In this document: one piece after another, positions 1-9,025 of the stretch
How the letters are laid out: every line of letters begins with the position of its first letter
Numbering within the stretch: the stretch's first letter is position 1
NCBI RefSeq assembly: GCF_030388665.1
Contig: NZ_CP128846.1
Location: 1,922,001 to 1,986,000, forward strand
Origin: Streptomyces flavofungini
GTDB taxonomy: Bacteria > Actinomycetota > Actinomycetes > Streptomycetales > Streptomycetaceae
Reading direction: 5' to 3'
Length of the DNA: 64,000 bases
Notes under the pieces: generated by a model
Told to the model about the DNA's origin: nothing
Database searches by the model: none
The model's input: only the letters and a program-made list of their open reading frames with translations
Position numbers and translations under genes: made by a program

Positions 1-266
1 GCGTCGGCGCGGCGGCGGTGGCCCGGGTGCGGGCGGTGTACCGCTCCCCGGCGACCCTCGCGGCGGCGGCGTACGCGGGCGAGCGCGGCCACCCCGTGCT
101 GTTCGGCGCCGACCACTGGGACGGCATCGCGGCGAGCGCGACGGGCGACCGGGGCGCCCGCGCCTATCTGAAGGAGCACGCCGGGATCGTCACGGCCGTC
201 GAGTGCGGGGACGTGGCCGAGCCGGCCGACGTCGACACGTTCTCCGACCTGGAGCGCCTGGAGTGA
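1..266 (+). CDS. C-terminal part of a MocA/MobA-type nucleotidyltransferase (partial)
   Basis: Only the last ~87 codons are present; the start lies left of the window. The readable tail contains PGVGAAAVARVRAVYRSP near its start, then HPVLFGADHWDG, and ends in DVDTFSDLERLE. This 'P-G/V-L-F-x..HW' plus 'D-I-D-T-x-x-D-L' layout is the usual C-terminus of the MocA-like NTP transferase family, which attaches CMP to molybdopterin in maturation of xanthine dehydrogenase-type enzymes. Such genes often sit near purine catabolism genes, which fits the rest of the window. The assignment rests on the tail only. Other sugar/NTP transferases of the same fold are possible. Confidence 0.6.
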   Translation, partial: VGAAAVARVRAVYRSPATLAAAAYAGERGHPVLFGADHWDGIAASATGDRGARAYLKEHAGIVTAVECGDVAEPADVDTFSDLERLE

Positions 267-376
267 GCCCGCCGTCCGCTTGGAGCCCCCGGGCCGAACT
301 GTTCCACTTGGAGTGACGTGCGTGGCACTCAGCGCCACGTTCTGTCGACGAGAAGAATCTCGACATCAACAATCCA

Positions 377-405
377 TTGAACTTCCACTATGAGGAAACT
401 AGTAT
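377..405 (+). promoter_or_regulatory. Candidate aceB promoter (TTGAAC-17-TAGTAT)
   Basis: A sigma70-like -35 box TTGAAC (377-382) and -10 box TAGTAT (400-405) are separated by exactly 17 bp. The spacer is filled by the palindrome TTCCACTATGAGGAA. The boxes lie about 145 bp upstream of the malate synthase start. Confidence 0.55.
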
Positions 406-418
406 CCACTGCTCAGAA
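383..418 (+). promoter_or_regulatory. Tandem 15-bp operator pair upstream of aceB (AllR-type candidate)
   Basis: Site 1 is TTCCACTATGAGGAA (383-397), filling the promoter spacer. Site 2 is ATCCACTGCTCAGAA (404-418), overlapping the -10 box. Their start-to-start distance is 21 bp, two helical turns. The same pair with the same spacing occurs at hyi (32986-33021) and gcl (40398-40433). A weaker relative, TTCTGTCGACGAGAA, is at 340-354. Position over the promoter argues for repression. In S. coelicolor the IclR-type repressor AllR is known to control allantoin and glyoxylate genes, so it is the first candidate, but its gene is not in this window. Confidence 0.65.
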
Positions 419-550
419 GCGCCCGACCCGGTGGACGGCGCCCGCAGCCGTATCTCGGCACCGCGGCACTGAGTGCCGTGGCGACTGGCCCGGCGTCCGC
501 GGCGTACCGAACCGCCCGTGAAGCAAGCTCGCTGAAGGAAGTGACAGCTC

Positions 551-2173
551 ATGTCCGCACCAGCGCCGTCCCCGCTGGCCATCGTCGACGCCGAGCCCCT
601 GCCCCGGCAGGAAGAGGTCCTCACCCCCGCGGCCCTCGCCTTCGTGGCCGAGCTGCACCGGAGGTTCACGCCCCGGCGTGATGCGCTCCTCGCCCGCCGC
701 GCGGAGCGCCGCGCCGAGATCGCCCGCACCTCGACCCTGGACTTCCTCCCGGAGACCGCCGCGATCCGCGCGGACGACTCCTGGAAGGTGGCTCCCGCCC
801 CGGCCGCCCTGAACGACCGCCGGGTGGAGATCACCGGCCCCACCGACCGCAAGATGACCATCAACGCGCTCAACTCCGGCGCGAGGGTCTGGCTCGCCGA
901 CTTCGAGGACGCCTCCGCTCCCACCTGGGAGAACGTGATCCTCGGCCAGCTGAACATGAGCGACGCCTATGAGCGCCGCATCGACTTCACGGACGAGCGC
1001 ACCGGCAAGTCGTACTCCCTCAAGGACGCGGACGAACTCGCCACCGTCGTGATGCGCCCGCGCGGCTGGCACCTGAACGAGCGGCACCTCACGGACGCGG
1101 ACGGCACGCCGGTCCCGGGCGCCCTCGTCGACTTCGGCCTGTACTTCTTCCACAACGCCCAGCGCCTCATCGACCTCGGCAAGGGCCCGTACTTCTACCT
1201 CCCGAAGACGGAGTCGCACCTGGAGGCCCGCCTCTGGAACGAGATCTTCGTCTTCGCGCAGGACTACGTCGGCATCCCGCAGGGCACCGTCCGCGCCACC
1301 GTCCTCATCGAGACGATCACGGCCGCGTACGAGATGGAGGAGATCCTCTACGAGCTGCGCGACCACGCCTCCGGGCTGAACGCGGGGCGCTGGGACTACC
1401 TCTTCTCCATCGTCAAGAACTTCCGTGACGGCGGCCAGAAGTTCGTCCTGCCGGACCGCAACCTGGTCACGATGACGGCCCCGTTCATGCGCGCCTACAC
1501 CGAACTCCTCGTGCGCACCTGCCACAAGCGCGGCGCGCACGCCATCGGCGGCATGGCGGCCTTCATCCCCTCCCGCAAGGACGCCGAGGTCAACAAGGTC
1601 GCCTTCGAGAAGGTCCGCGCCGACAAGGACCGCGAGGCGGGCGACGGCTTCGACGGCTCCTGGGTGGCCCACCCCGACCTGGTCCCGATCGCCCTGGAGT
1701 CCTTCGACAAGGTCCTCGGCGACAAGCCGAACCAGAAGGACCGCCTCCGCGAGGACGTCTCCGTGGCCGCGGGCGACCTGATCGCCATCGACTCCCTCGA
1801 CGCCAAGCCCACCTACGACGGACTGGTCAACGCCGTCCAGGTCGGCATCCGCTACATCGAGGCCTGGCTGCGCGGCCTCGGCGCCGTCGCCATCTTCAAC
1901 CTCATGGAGGACGCGGCGACCGCCGAGATCTCCCGCTCCCAGATCTGGCAGTGGATCAACGCGGGTGTCGTCTTCGCGGACGGTACGCCCGCGACGGCCG
2001 ACCTGGCCCGTGAGGTCGCGGCCGCCGAACTGGCCGCGATCCGCGCCGAGATCGGCGAGGAGGCCTTCGCGGCCGGCAAGTGGCAGCAGGCCCACGACCT
2101 TCTGCTCCAGGTCTCCCTGGACGCCGACTACGCGGACTTCCTGACGCTGCCCGCGTACGAGCAACTCCGCTGA
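551..2173 (+). CDS. aceB: Malate synthase A
   Basis: Condenses glyoxylate with acetyl-CoA to malate in the cytoplasm. At 540 aa it has the length of malate synthase A. Recognisable blocks include the N-terminal region with NVILGQLNM, then [14 protein letters not shown], the catalytic segment [17 protein letters not shown] followed by GLNAGRWDY, and the C-terminal [17 protein letters not shown] that carries the catalytic Asp. The ATG follows a GAAGGAAG Shine-Dalgarno at about 533-540. Its promoter carries the same double operator as the glyoxylate carboligase and hydroxypyruvate isomerase genes of this window. Its role here is therefore probably disposal of glyoxylate from allantoin (purine) breakdown rather than only the glyoxylate shunt. 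No isocitrate lyase gene is adjacent. Confidence 0.95.
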   Translation: MSAPAPSPLAIVDAEPLPRQEEVLTPAALAFVAELHRRFTPRRDALLARRAERRAEIARTSTLDFLPETAAIRADDSWKVAPAPAALNDRRVEITGPTDRKMTINALNSGARVWLADFEDASAPTWENVILGQLNMSDAYERRIDFTDERTGKSYSLKDADELATVVMRPRGWHLNERHLTDADGTPVPGALVDFGLYFFHNAQRLIDLGKGPYFYLPKTESHLEARLWNEIFVFAQDYVGIPQGTVRATVLIETITAAYEMEEILYELRDHASGLNAGRWDYLFSIVKNFRDGGQKFVLPDRNLVTMTAPFMRAYTELLVRTCHKRGAHAIGGMAAFIPSRKDAEVNKVAFEKVRADKDREAGDGFDGSWVAHPDLVPIALESFDKVLGDKPNQKDRLREDVSVAAGDLIAIDSLDAKPTYDGLVNAVQVGIRYIEAWLRGLGAVAIFNLMEDAATAEISRSQIWQWINAGVVFADGTPATADLAREVAAAELAAIRAEIGEEAFAAGKWQQAHDLLLQVSLDADYADFLTLPAYEQLR

Positions 2174-2197
2174 CCCCACGCCCCCGCACGGCACACG

Positions 2198-2235
2198 ACG
2201 GCCGCCCCGGTGCCTCTCGGTACCGGGGCGGCCGT
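2198..2235 (+). terminator. Hairpin terminator after aceB
   Basis: Perfect 14-bp stem ACGGCCGCCCCGGT / ACCGGGGCGGCCGT with a 10-nt loop, 25 bp after the aceB stop. There is no U-tract, which is normal for Streptomyces terminators. Confidence 0.75.
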
Positions 2236-2356
2236 CCGCGCGTCCGCTGTCCCGTCGACGGGCAGATCTTCGCCACCGCCCGCTCCCGTGGCATAACATC
2301 CCGGCCCAGCACGGCAGTTGACGGGACGTACGGCACGGGTGCGACGGAGGACGGGC

Positions 2357-3526
2357 ATGAACCTGCGCAGACGACTGACGGCCGCGGCGATATCGGCGGT
2401 GGTGGTGGCGACGGTGACCGCCACCACCGCCACCGCCGCACCCCGCCAGGACCAGCAGCCCCGCCAGGACCAGCGCCCCGGCCACGAGGCGACCCGCAAG
2501 GCCATGGACGCGGTCGTCGCGGGCGGCGCCCCCGGCGTGACCGCGCGGGTCACGGACGCCGACGGCGTCTGGAAGGCCGCGGCGGGTCTCGGCGACATCG
2601 AGCGCGGGACGCCGCGCGGCGAGCGGGACCACTACCGCGTCGGCAGCATCACCAAGACCTTCGTGGCCACCGTCGTGCTCCAGTTGGAGGCCGAGGGCAA
2701 GCTGGACCTGGACGACACGGTGGGCTCCTGGCTGCCGGGCGTGGTCGAGGGCAACGGCCACGACGGCGACCGCGTCACCATCCGCCGGCTCCTCAACCAC
2801 TCCAGCGGGATCTACGACGTCAACGCGGACCCGGAGTACGCCCGCAAGATCTTCTCCACGGACTTCCTCCAGCACCGCTACGACACCTGGACCCCGGCGC
2901 AGATGATCGCCATGGCGATGCGCCACGCGCCGCACAACCAGCCCGGCGAGGGCGTGCTCTACTCCAAGACCAACTACCTGCTCGCGGGCCTCATCATCGA
3001 GAAGGCCACGGGCCGCCCCTACGGCGACGAGATCCGCCGCCGCGTCATCAACCCCCTGCGCCTGCGCGGCACCCGCGTCCCCGGCACCTCACCGACCCTC
3101 CCCCGCCCCAGCAGCCGCGCCTACGACTTGCTGTCCGGCGCCCCCGGCGGCACCCTCCACGACACGACGGAGCTGAACCCGTCCTACGCCGGAGCCGCGG
3201 GCGAGATGATCTCAAACGGCGCGGACCTGAACCGCTTCTACACCGCCCTCCTGACCGGCAAGCTCCTCCCGAAGCGCCAGCTGGACGCGATGAAGACCAC
3301 CATCCCGGTCCACCCCGACGTCCCCCGGATCCGCTTCGGCCTGGGCCTCGTCTCCTACCGCCTCTCCTGCGGCGTCACCGTCTGGGGCCACACCGGCAGC
3401 GCGCCCGGCTCCTCGTCGGTGGCGGTCACGTCGGCGGACGGCCGCCACACGCTGGCCGCGAACGCGAACGGCGACCGACTGACGTCGACGATGGCGCTGG
3501 TGGACGCGGAGTACTGCGGGACCTGA
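2357..3526 (+). CDS. Secreted serine hydrolase, class C beta-lactamase / DD-peptidase family
   Basis: 389 aa with a Sec signal peptide (Arg-rich start, hydrophobic stretch, TATAA cleavage near residue 28), so exported. It has the SxxK nucleophile motif as S97-I-T-K100 and the HTG third motif near the C-terminus (WGHTGSAPG). The central motif that is usually Y-S/A-N reads Y202-S-K in LYSKTNYLLAG, so the Asn is replaced by Lys. The family includes D-Ala-D-Ala carboxypeptidases of the R61 type, esterases and beta-lactamases; sequence alone does not say which. The start at the second Met is supported by GGAGG at 2346-2350. It is a single gene between the aceB terminator and the convergent SelW-like gene. 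Confidence 0.85.
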   Translation: MNLRRRLTAAAISAVVVATVTATTATAAPRQDQQPRQDQRPGHEATRKAMDAVVAGGAPGVTARVTDADGVWKAAAGLGDIERGTPRGERDHYRVGSITKTFVATVVLQLEAEGKLDLDDTVGSWLPGVVEGNGHDGDRVTIRRLLNHSSGIYDVNADPEYARKIFSTDFLQHRYDTWTPAQMIAMAMRHAPHNQPGEGVLYSKTNYLLAGLIIEKATGRPYGDEIRRRVINPLRLRGTRVPGTSPTLPRPSSRAYDLLSGAPGGTLHDTTELNPSYAGAAGEMISNGADLNRFYTALLTGKLLPKRQLDAMKTTIPVHPDVPRIRFGLGLVSYRLSCGVTVWGHTGSAPGSSSVAVTSADGRHTLAANANGDRLTSTMALVDAEYCGT

Positions 3527-3563
3527 CGTTCCGCGAGCGGCCGGGGCGCCGCCCTGACGGGCC

Positions 3564-3848
3564 TCAGCGCTCCGCGTGCCCGAGGCTCCGCCCCGGCGCC
3601 ACCACGTCCCGGACCAGGCGCTTCACGGCGGTCGGCTCGGGGAAGCCCTGTTCGCGGCGGTCCCAGACCACCGCGTCGTCGACGCGTACGACGAAGACGC
3701 CGCCCGTGCCCGGCTTCAGGGTCAGCTCGGTCAGGTCGGACTCGAAGGTCGTGAGGAGTTCCTGGGCGAGCCAGGCCGCGCGGGGGAGCCAGCGGCACTG
3801 GGTGCAGTACTCGATCTGGACGTGGTGGGTCTCGGCGGCGTCGGTCAT
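3564..3848 (-). CDS. SelT/SelW/SelH (Rdx) family thioredoxin-like protein
   Basis: A 94-aa protein with the redox motif C15-T-Q-C18 in an N-terminal strand (HVQIEYCTQCRW), then LLTTFESDLTELTLKPGTGGVFVV and VWDRREQGFPEP, the typical Rdx/SelW layout. Cys is used in place of selenocysteine. The family is redox-active but its substrate is unknown. The ATG overlaps the stop of the upstream HipA-like gene (ATGA), so the two are translationally coupled. Confidence 0.85.
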   Translation of the reverse strand: MTDAAETHHVQIEYCTQCRWLPRAAWLAQELLTTFESDLTELTLKPGTGGVFVVRVDDAVVWDRREQGFPEPTAVKRLVRDVVAPGRSLGHAER

Positions 3849-4759
3849 GGGTACCTCTTCGCGGGGCGCGGGTCGGGCTTGCCGTGCAGGTTCGGGACGC
3901 GCTTGAGCCAGGTGGGGCGGGACGCCTCGGTGGCGCGGGCGCGCCGCGCGTCCTCGGCGGCGAGTTCGGCGCGGGAGGGGAAGTCGGAGGGGAGCCAGGC
4001 GGCGGAGGCGCGGGCGCGGGCCGTGAGGTAGGTGACGTACGCGTCGCGCAGGGCGTCGGTCGTGGCGAAGCCCGGCTCGTCGGCGAGCCACGCTTCCGGG
4101 ACGTCGGCCACGATGTCGCGGAGGAGTTCCTCGGTGACGCGCGGCGCGAGCTCCGCGTCGGCGGCCGCGGTGTCCGGGCCGTAGCGGCCCAGGGCGTGCT
4201 GGCGGAAGTCGTAGGCCTTCTCGGCGGTGGCGAGGACGGTGGCCGCGTCCCAGCGGTGGTGGAAGACGAGGGCCGCGCCGTGGTCGATGAGCCACAGGCG
4301 CGGCTCGCGGGTGGCGAAGGTCGGCCAGACCATGAGGTTCGAGCTGTGCACGGTGCGGTCGACGTTCGCGGTGAGGGCGTCCAGCCACACGACCTTGCCC
4401 GCCTCGAGGGGGTCGACGTCCAGGTCGGTGTCGGGGGTGAAGTCGCGGGCCCCCGGCAGGTAGTCCATGCCCAGGTTCAGGCCCGCGCTGGCGCGCAGCA
4501 GGTCCCGCACCTCCTGGTGCGGTTCGTCCGCGGCGACGGCCGGGTCGAAGTGGGCGAGGACGAGTTCGGGAACGCGCAGGCCGAGGCGGCGCGCCAGTTC
4601 ACCCACGACGATCTCGGCGACCAGCGCCTTGCGGCCCTGCGCGGAGCCGGTGAACTTCAGGACGTAGGTCCCGAGGTCGTCGGCCTCGACGATCCCGGGC
4701 ACGGAGCCGCCGGCCCGCAGGGGTTCCAGATACCGGACAGCCGTCACTTCTCGCAGCAC
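3845..4759 (-). CDS. HipA-like kinase family protein
   Basis: About 304 aa. It shows a kinase-like plan: a nucleotide-binding Lys segment (YVLKFTGSAQGRKALVAEIV), a catalytic-loop-like ALTANVDRTVHSSNLMVW, and a DFG-like LWLIDHGAALVFHH. These match HipA-type Ser/Thr kinases, although the N-terminal HipB-linked subdomain is missing and no HipB antitoxin is adjacent, so it is probably not a classical toxin. A GTG start at 4759 has an AGGGTGG Shine-Dalgarno; another GTG at 4768 is possible. It is divergent from the VWA gene and overlaps the SelW-like gene by 4 nt. Confidence 0.75.
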   Translation of the reverse strand: MLREVTAVRYLEPLRAGGSVPGIVEADDLGTYVLKFTGSAQGRKALVAEIVVGELARRLGLRVPELVLAHFDPAVAADEPHQEVRDLLRASAGLNLGMDYLPGARDFTPDTDLDVDPLEAGKVVWLDALTANVDRTVHSSNLMVWPTFATREPRLWLIDHGAALVFHHRWDAATVLATAEKAYDFRQHALGRYGPDTAAADAELAPRVTEELLRDIVADVPEAWLADEPGFATTDALRDAYVTYLTARARASAAWLPSDFPSRAELAAEDARRARATEASRPTWLKRVPNLHGKPDPRPAKRYP

Positions 4760-4829
4760 ACCAGCCACCCTAACCGGCGGCCGCAAGCCATTTTTGGAGC
4801 GGGCGGTCCTTGATCCATAAGATCCTCCG

Positions 4830-6134
4830 ATGATCACTGGAAAGCGGTTCGCGGCGGGCTTCTGCGCCCTGTTCGCGGCCTTGAGCATGGGGCTCGCGCC
4901 CACGTCCGCGTTCGCGGACGACGAACCCGACGGCGCGGACGGCGGGTCGGGGCCCGTCCCGAAGGTCGAGCTGCTGCTCGACGCGAGCGGGTCGATGCGG
5001 GCCCGCGACATCGACGGCAAGAGCCGCATGGCCGCGGCGAAGCAGGCGTTCAACGAGGTGCTCGACGCCACCCCCGAGGACGTCGAGCTCGGCATCCGCA
5101 CCCTCGGCGCCAACTACCGCGGCGACGACCGCAAGACGGGCTGCAAGGACACCGAGCAGCTCTACCCGGTGGGCCCGCTGGACCGCAGGGACGCCAAGGC
5201 GGCGGTCGCCACGCTCGCGCCCACCGGCTGGACCCCGATCGGCCCGGCCCTCCTGAAGGCCGCCGACGACCTGAAGGGCGGCGAGGGTTCGCGCCGCATC
5301 GTCCTCATCAGCGACGGCGAGGACACCTGCCAGCCCCTGGATCCGTGCGAGGTGGCGCGGGACATCGCCGCCAAGGGCATCCACCTCACCATCGACACGC
5401 TCGGCCTGGTCCCGAACACCAAGATGCGCGCGCAGCTGAGCTGCATCGCCGAGGCCACCGGCGGTACGTACACCTCCATCCGGCACACCGACGAACTCAC
5501 CGACCGCGTCGGCCAGTTGGTGGACCGCGCGGCCGACCCCGTGGTCACGCCCGTGGCGGTCGAGGGCGCCGACCGGTGCGCTGCGGCGCCGGAGCTGAGG
5601 CCCGGCCTGTACACCGACCGCACGGGGTTCGGCGAGCACCGCTGGTACCGCGTGGACGTCGAGCCGGGGCAGGAGCTGCGCGCCTCGGTGAGCGTGGCGG
5701 CCGACCGGGCCGTGGCCGACGACTACGGCGTGCTGATGCGGGCCGTCACCAAGCACGGCCGTGAGATCGTACGCGGCTCGGAGGCGGGCGACGGGCGCAC
5801 GGACGTGATCTCGACGGGCCTGCGCTACCCGAAGCCGGACCAGGACTCCGACGACTCCGACGAGGCCGATACCGAGGCGGTCTGCCTCCAGGTCTCCCAC
5901 TCCTACGCGCCCGCCGCCGCCGGCGGTGCGGCGGCCGCCAAGGGCAAGCCGGGTCTGCCCGTGGAGCTGGCCGTGGACATCGTGGACGCGCCGGACGACG
6001 CCTCCGACGTGGCGGCCTTCGGGCTCGGCCGCGGCTGGTGGCTGCTGGGCGCGCTGGTCCTGACCGGCTTCGTCGGCGGACTGCTGTGGGGCTGGGTGGC
6101 GCGGTGGCGCGTCGCCGTCTGGAGGACGAGCTGA
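4830..6134 (+). CDS. Secreted/membrane-anchored VWA-domain protein
   Basis: 434 aa. A signal peptide (to about residue 29, TSAFAD) is followed by a von Willebrand A domain with a complete MIDAS start D51-A-S-G-S55 and a later ISDGEDT segment. The domain ends with LGLVPNTKMRAQLSCIAEATGGTY. The second half is a beta-rich region, then a single C-terminal membrane helix (GWWLLGALVLTGFVGGLLWGW) with a short basic tail. The domain therefore faces outward, anchored by its C-terminus. VWA domains bind metal and protein ligands; no partner is named by sequence. It overlaps the next gene by one base (TGATG), so the two probably act together. Confidence 0.8.
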   Translation: MITGKRFAAGFCALFAALSMGLAPTSAFADDEPDGADGGSGPVPKVELLLDASGSMRARDIDGKSRMAAAKQAFNEVLDATPEDVELGIRTLGANYRGDDRKTGCKDTEQLYPVGPLDRRDAKAAVATLAPTGWTPIGPALLKAADDLKGGEGSRRIVLISDGEDTCQPLDPCEVARDIAAKGIHLTIDTLGLVPNTKMRAQLSCIAEATGGTYTSIRHTDELTDRVGQLVDRAADPVVTPVAVEGADRCAAAPELRPGLYTDRTGFGEHRWYRVDVEPGQELRASVSVAADRAVADDYGVLMRAVTKHGREIVRGSEAGDGRTDVISTGLRYPKPDQDSDDSDEADTEAVCLQVSHSYAPAAAGGAAAAKGKPGLPVELAVDIVDAPDDASDVAAFGLGRGWWLLGALVLTGFVGGLLWGWVARWRVAVWRTS

Positions 6135-6931
6135 TGCGTACGACACGTCTGTTGAAGACCCGCCTGGTGGCGGCCGCGGGCCTCGCCGGTCTGGCCGCGC
6201 TCCTCACCGCCGCCCCGGCGCTCGCCGCCTCCGGCGACGACGACAAGGGCAAGGCCGACGCGGGCACGTCCTTCCGCACGGCCACGGAGATCCAGCAGGG
6301 CCACCGGGCCACGGCGAGCGCGTCGACCGGCGACTACCTGTACTGGTCCTTCCCCGCGGACGCGGGCCTGCGCCCCACCGTCAAGGCGACGGTCAAGCTC
6401 CCCGACGCCGCCCGCAATGCCGACACCCGGTGGCGCGTCGACGTGTACGACGGTCTGAGGCGCCGTCAGCCCTGCATGTACGGCATGCAGTCGCGCCCCG
6501 CGGACGCGGCCACGGTCGACCTGACCTGCGTCCTGCGCCCGGTCCGCGCCTGGTCGGACCCCTGGTCCAACGACCCGCTCCCCGGCACGTACTACATCCG
6601 CCTGACGGCGACGGGCCTGAGGACGGCCGACCTGGGCGCCCCCGTCACCGCGGAGGTCGAGGCGACCTCGAAGGACATCGGCGGCTCGGCGGCGGTCGAC
6701 GGCACCCTGGCGAAGCCCTTGGTGCCCGGCGCCTCCGTGGACACCGACGACTCGGACGGCTCCCCCACCCGGGCGGCCCTGTCGACGGCGGAACCGGAGG
6801 ACGGCTGGGCGTCGGGCTGGTGGACGGACCGCTGGATCTGGACGGGCGCGGGCGGAGTGCTCGCGGCACTGGCGGGAATCGGCGGCTACGCGTTGACGCG
6901 CGGCACCGGAAGGCCCCCGTCGGGCGCCTGA
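6134..6931 (+). CDS. Secreted membrane-anchored protein paired with the VWA protein
   Basis: 265 aa with an N-terminal signal peptide (MRTTRLLKTR..., cleavage near LAASG), an extracytoplasmic region with two Cys around CMYGMQSRP and LTCVLRPVR, and one C-terminal membrane helix (WIWTGAGGVLAALAGIGGYAL). The region TATEIQQGHRATASASTGDYLYWSF followed by YYIRLTATG resembles a PPC-like beta domain. Shine-Dalgarno GGAGG (6121-6125) lies inside the end of the VWA gene and the start overlaps its stop by one base. Function unknown; co-translation argues for a complex with the VWA protein. Confidence 0.75.
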   Translation: MRTTRLLKTRLVAAAGLAGLAALLTAAPALAASGDDDKGKADAGTSFRTATEIQQGHRATASASTGDYLYWSFPADAGLRPTVKATVKLPDAARNADTRWRVDVYDGLRRRQPCMYGMQSRPADAATVDLTCVLRPVRAWSDPWSNDPLPGTYYIRLTATGLRTADLGAPVTAEVEATSKDIGGSAAVDGTLAKPLVPGASVDTDDSDGSPTRAALSTAEPEDGWASGWWTDRWIWTGAGGVLAALAGIGGYALTRGTGRPPSGA

Positions 6932-6942
6932 CGGCACACGAA

Positions 6943-6983
6943 GCGGCGGAGGCCCGTCCCGCACACCCGGGGGCCTCCGCCGC
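6943..6983. terminator. Hairpin between convergent genes
   Basis: Perfect 13-bp stem GCGGCGGAGGCCC / GGGCCTCCGCCGC, loop 15 nt, between the VWA operon and the HxlR gene. It probably terminates both. Confidence 0.7.
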
Positions 6984-7055
6984 CTCAGCCCACCCCCCTT
7001 GGCCGTCCCAGCCCACCCCGGCGAGATTCTCAGCCCGTCGCGGGGGCACCCCACC

Positions 7056-7703
7056 TCACCCCGCCCGCAACACCTTCGCCAGCACCCCCTCCCCCACCAC
7101 CACAGCATCCCCGCTCCGCACCGCGTCCGCCCAGGCCGTCTCCCCGCGCGCCAGCGCGACACACACATCCGCCCCCAGCACGATCCGCGCGTCGGGCTCG
7201 GCCTCCCCGCCCCCGTCGGCGTACACGGCCTGCCCCTCGGCCGCGTCCCCGAGCCGCAGCAGGAACTCCCCCTCGTCGAGCCGGACTTGCACGACCCCGT
7301 GCCCGCCGAGCGCCTCCAACCGCCCCCGCAGCGGCAAGGCGAACCAGTGCGCGCGCACCGCGTCGGTAGGGGCACGCTCACCGAGGTCGAAGGCCCCCCA
7401 CTCCCCGAGCGCCTCCAGGACGGGCAGCAACGCCCGCCCGCGCGGGGTGAGTTCGTAGACGTACGCGGAGACGGGAGCGGACATCCGACGCCGCGATGCG
7501 ATCCCGCCCTGCTCCATGTCCTTGAGCCGTGAGGCGAGCACGTCCGTGCTGACGCCGGGCAGATCGGCGTGCAGGTCGGTGTAGCGCCGGGGCCCGGCGA
7601 GGAGTTCACGGACGATCAGCAGGGTCCAGCGGTCGCCGACGGCGTCGAGGGCGCGGGCGGCGGCGCAGTACTGGTCGTAGCTTCGGCGTGAGCGAGGTGG
7701 CAT
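7056..7703 (-). CDS. HxlR-family transcriptional regulator
   Basis: 215 aa. The N-terminal half is a HxlR winged helix: YDQYCAAARALDAVGDRWTLLIVRELLAGPRRYTDLHADLPGVSTDVLASRLKDME, then YELTPRGRALLPVL. The extra C-terminal ~100 residues (FALPLRGRLEALGG... VLGADVCVALARGE) resemble an SCP2-like ligand pocket, as seen in longer HxlR proteins. It is transcribed divergently from the aminotransferase operon across an 84-bp gap that holds two overlapping palindromes, and so is the likely regulator of that operon and of itself. Confidence 0.85.
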   Translation of the reverse strand: MPPRSRRSYDQYCAAARALDAVGDRWTLLIVRELLAGPRRYTDLHADLPGVSTDVLASRLKDMEQGGIASRRRMSAPVSAYVYELTPRGRALLPVLEALGEWGAFDLGERAPTDAVRAHWFALPLRGRLEALGGHGVVQVRLDEGEFLLRLGDAAEGQAVYADGGGEAEPDARIVLGADVCVALARGETAWADAVRSGDAVVVGEGVLAKVLRAG

Positions 7704-7734
7704 GCGTCGCAGTCTAGACAAGTTGTTGGACTTT

Positions 7735-7760
7735 CCAAGCGCCAGCTTGGTAAAACCAAG
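7735..7760. promoter_or_regulatory. Overlapping palindromes in the HxlR/aminotransferase divergent promoter
   Basis: CCAAGC-GCCA-GCTTGG (7735-7750) overlaps CTTGGT-AAA-ACCAAG (7746-7760). Both are perfect 6-bp-arm inverted repeats sharing the CTTGG half. This is a likely HxlR operator placed 28-53 bp before the aminotransferase ATG. Confidence 0.6.
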
Positions 7761-7787
7761 TAACGCACGCCACGGGAGGCACAGCAC

Positions 7788-8999
7788 ATGGAGTTCCGGC
7801 AGTCGAGCAAGCTCAGCGAGGTCTGTTACGAGATCCGGGGCCCGGTCATCGAGCACGCCAACGCCCTGGAGGAGGCGGGCCACAGCGTCCTGCGCCTCAA
7901 CACCGGCAACCCCGCGCTCTTCGGCTTCGAGGCACCCGAGGAGATCGTCCAGGACATGATCCGGATGCTGCCGGGCGCGCACGGCTACACGGACTCGCGC
8001 GGCGTCCTGTCCGCGCGCCGCGCCGTGGTCCAGCGCTACCAGGCGCTCGGCCTCGACGACATCGACGTGGACGACGTCTTCCTCGGCAACGGCGTGTCCG
8101 AACTGGTGACGATGGCCGTACAGGCACTCCTGGAGGACGGCGACGAAGTCCTCGTCCCCGCCCCGGACTTCCCGCTGTGGACGGCCGTGACGACCCTCTC
8201 CGGGGGCAAGGCCGTGCACTACCTGTGCGACGAGCAGGCGGACTGGTATCCGGACCTCGACGACCTGGCGTCGAAGATCACCGACCGCACCAAGGCCCTG
8301 GTGATCATCAACCCGAACAACCCGACGGGCGCGGTCTACCCGCGCGAGATCCTCGAAGGCATGCTCGACCTGGCCCGCCGCCACGGCCTGATGGTCTTCG
8401 CCGACGAGATCTACGACCGGATCCTGTACGACGACGCGGTGCACCACAGCGTCGCCTCGCTGGCCCCGGACCTGGTGGTCCTGACCTTCTGCGGCCTGTC
8501 GAAGACGTACCGCGTCGCGGGCTTCCGCTCCGGCTGGCTGGTCGTGACGGGCCCCAAGCAGCATGCGCGGAACTACCTGGAGGGCCTGACGATGCTGGCC
8601 TCCATGCGCCTGTGCCCCAACGCCCCCGCGCAGTACGCGATCCAGGCCGCGCTCGGCGGCCGCCAGTCGATCCGCGAACTGACCGCGCCGGGCGGCCGCC
8701 TGTACGAACAGCGCGACCGGGCCTGGCAGAAGCTGAACGAGATCCCAGGCGTCTCCTGCGTGAAGCCGCGCGGCGCGCTGTACGCCTTCGCGCGCCTGGA
8801 CCCGAAGGTGCACGCGATCCACGACGACGAGAAGTTCGTCCTGGACCTGCTGCTCCAGGAGAAGATCCAAGTGGTCCAGGGCACCGGCTTCAACTGGCCG
8901 CGCCCCGACCACTTCCGCATCCTCACCCTCCCGTACGCTGACGATCTGGACGCGGCGATCAGCCGCATCGGCCGTTTCCTGAGCGGATATCGCCAGTAG
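7788..8999 (+). CDS. PLP-dependent class I aminotransferase, AlaA-like (glutamate-pyruvate type)
   Basis: 403 aa, the length of AlaA-type alanine aminotransferases. Fold-type I signatures: LRLNTGNPALFGFEAP at the N-terminus, HGYTDSRGVLSARRAV, APDFPLWTA, VIINPNNPTGAVYP, the PLP-binding FADEIYDRI, and LSKTYRVAGFRSGW, where the Lys forms the Schiff base and the Arg binds PLP phosphate. Alanine/pyruvate is the commonest substrate of this subfamily, but other amino acids cannot be excluded. First gene of a probable three-gene operon (gaps of 26 and 45 bp), facing the HxlR regulator. Confidence 0.9.
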   Translation: MEFRQSSKLSEVCYEIRGPVIEHANALEEAGHSVLRLNTGNPALFGFEAPEEIVQDMIRMLPGAHGYTDSRGVLSARRAVVQRYQALGLDDIDVDDVFLGNGVSELVTMAVQALLEDGDEVLVPAPDFPLWTAVTTLSGGKAVHYLCDEQADWYPDLDDLASKITDRTKALVIINPNNPTGAVYPREILEGMLDLARRHGLMVFADEIYDRILYDDAVHHSVASLAPDLVVLTFCGLSKTYRVAGFRSGWLVVTGPKQHARNYLEGLTMLASMRLCPNAPAQYAIQAALGGRQSIRELTAPGGRLYEQRDRAWQKLNEIPGVSCVKPRGALYAFARLDPKVHAIHDDEKFVLDLLLQEKIQVVQGTGFNWPRPDHFRILTLPYADDLDAAISRIGRFLSGYRQ

Positions 9000-9025
9000 C
9001 GAGCAGCCCCGGGAGGAGCCCGCCG

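Noticed and set aside
413..2935. 840-aa open frame on the minus strand across malate synthase and the serine hydrolase
   Set aside because: It is antisense to two well-supported genes. The protein is Arg/Gly/Asp/Val low complexity with no recognisable domain, an artefact of high-GC codon use.
3845..4759. HipBA toxin-antitoxin module
   Set aside because: No HipB-like HTH gene is adjacent; the partner is a SelW-like redox protein, so a toxin role is unsupported.
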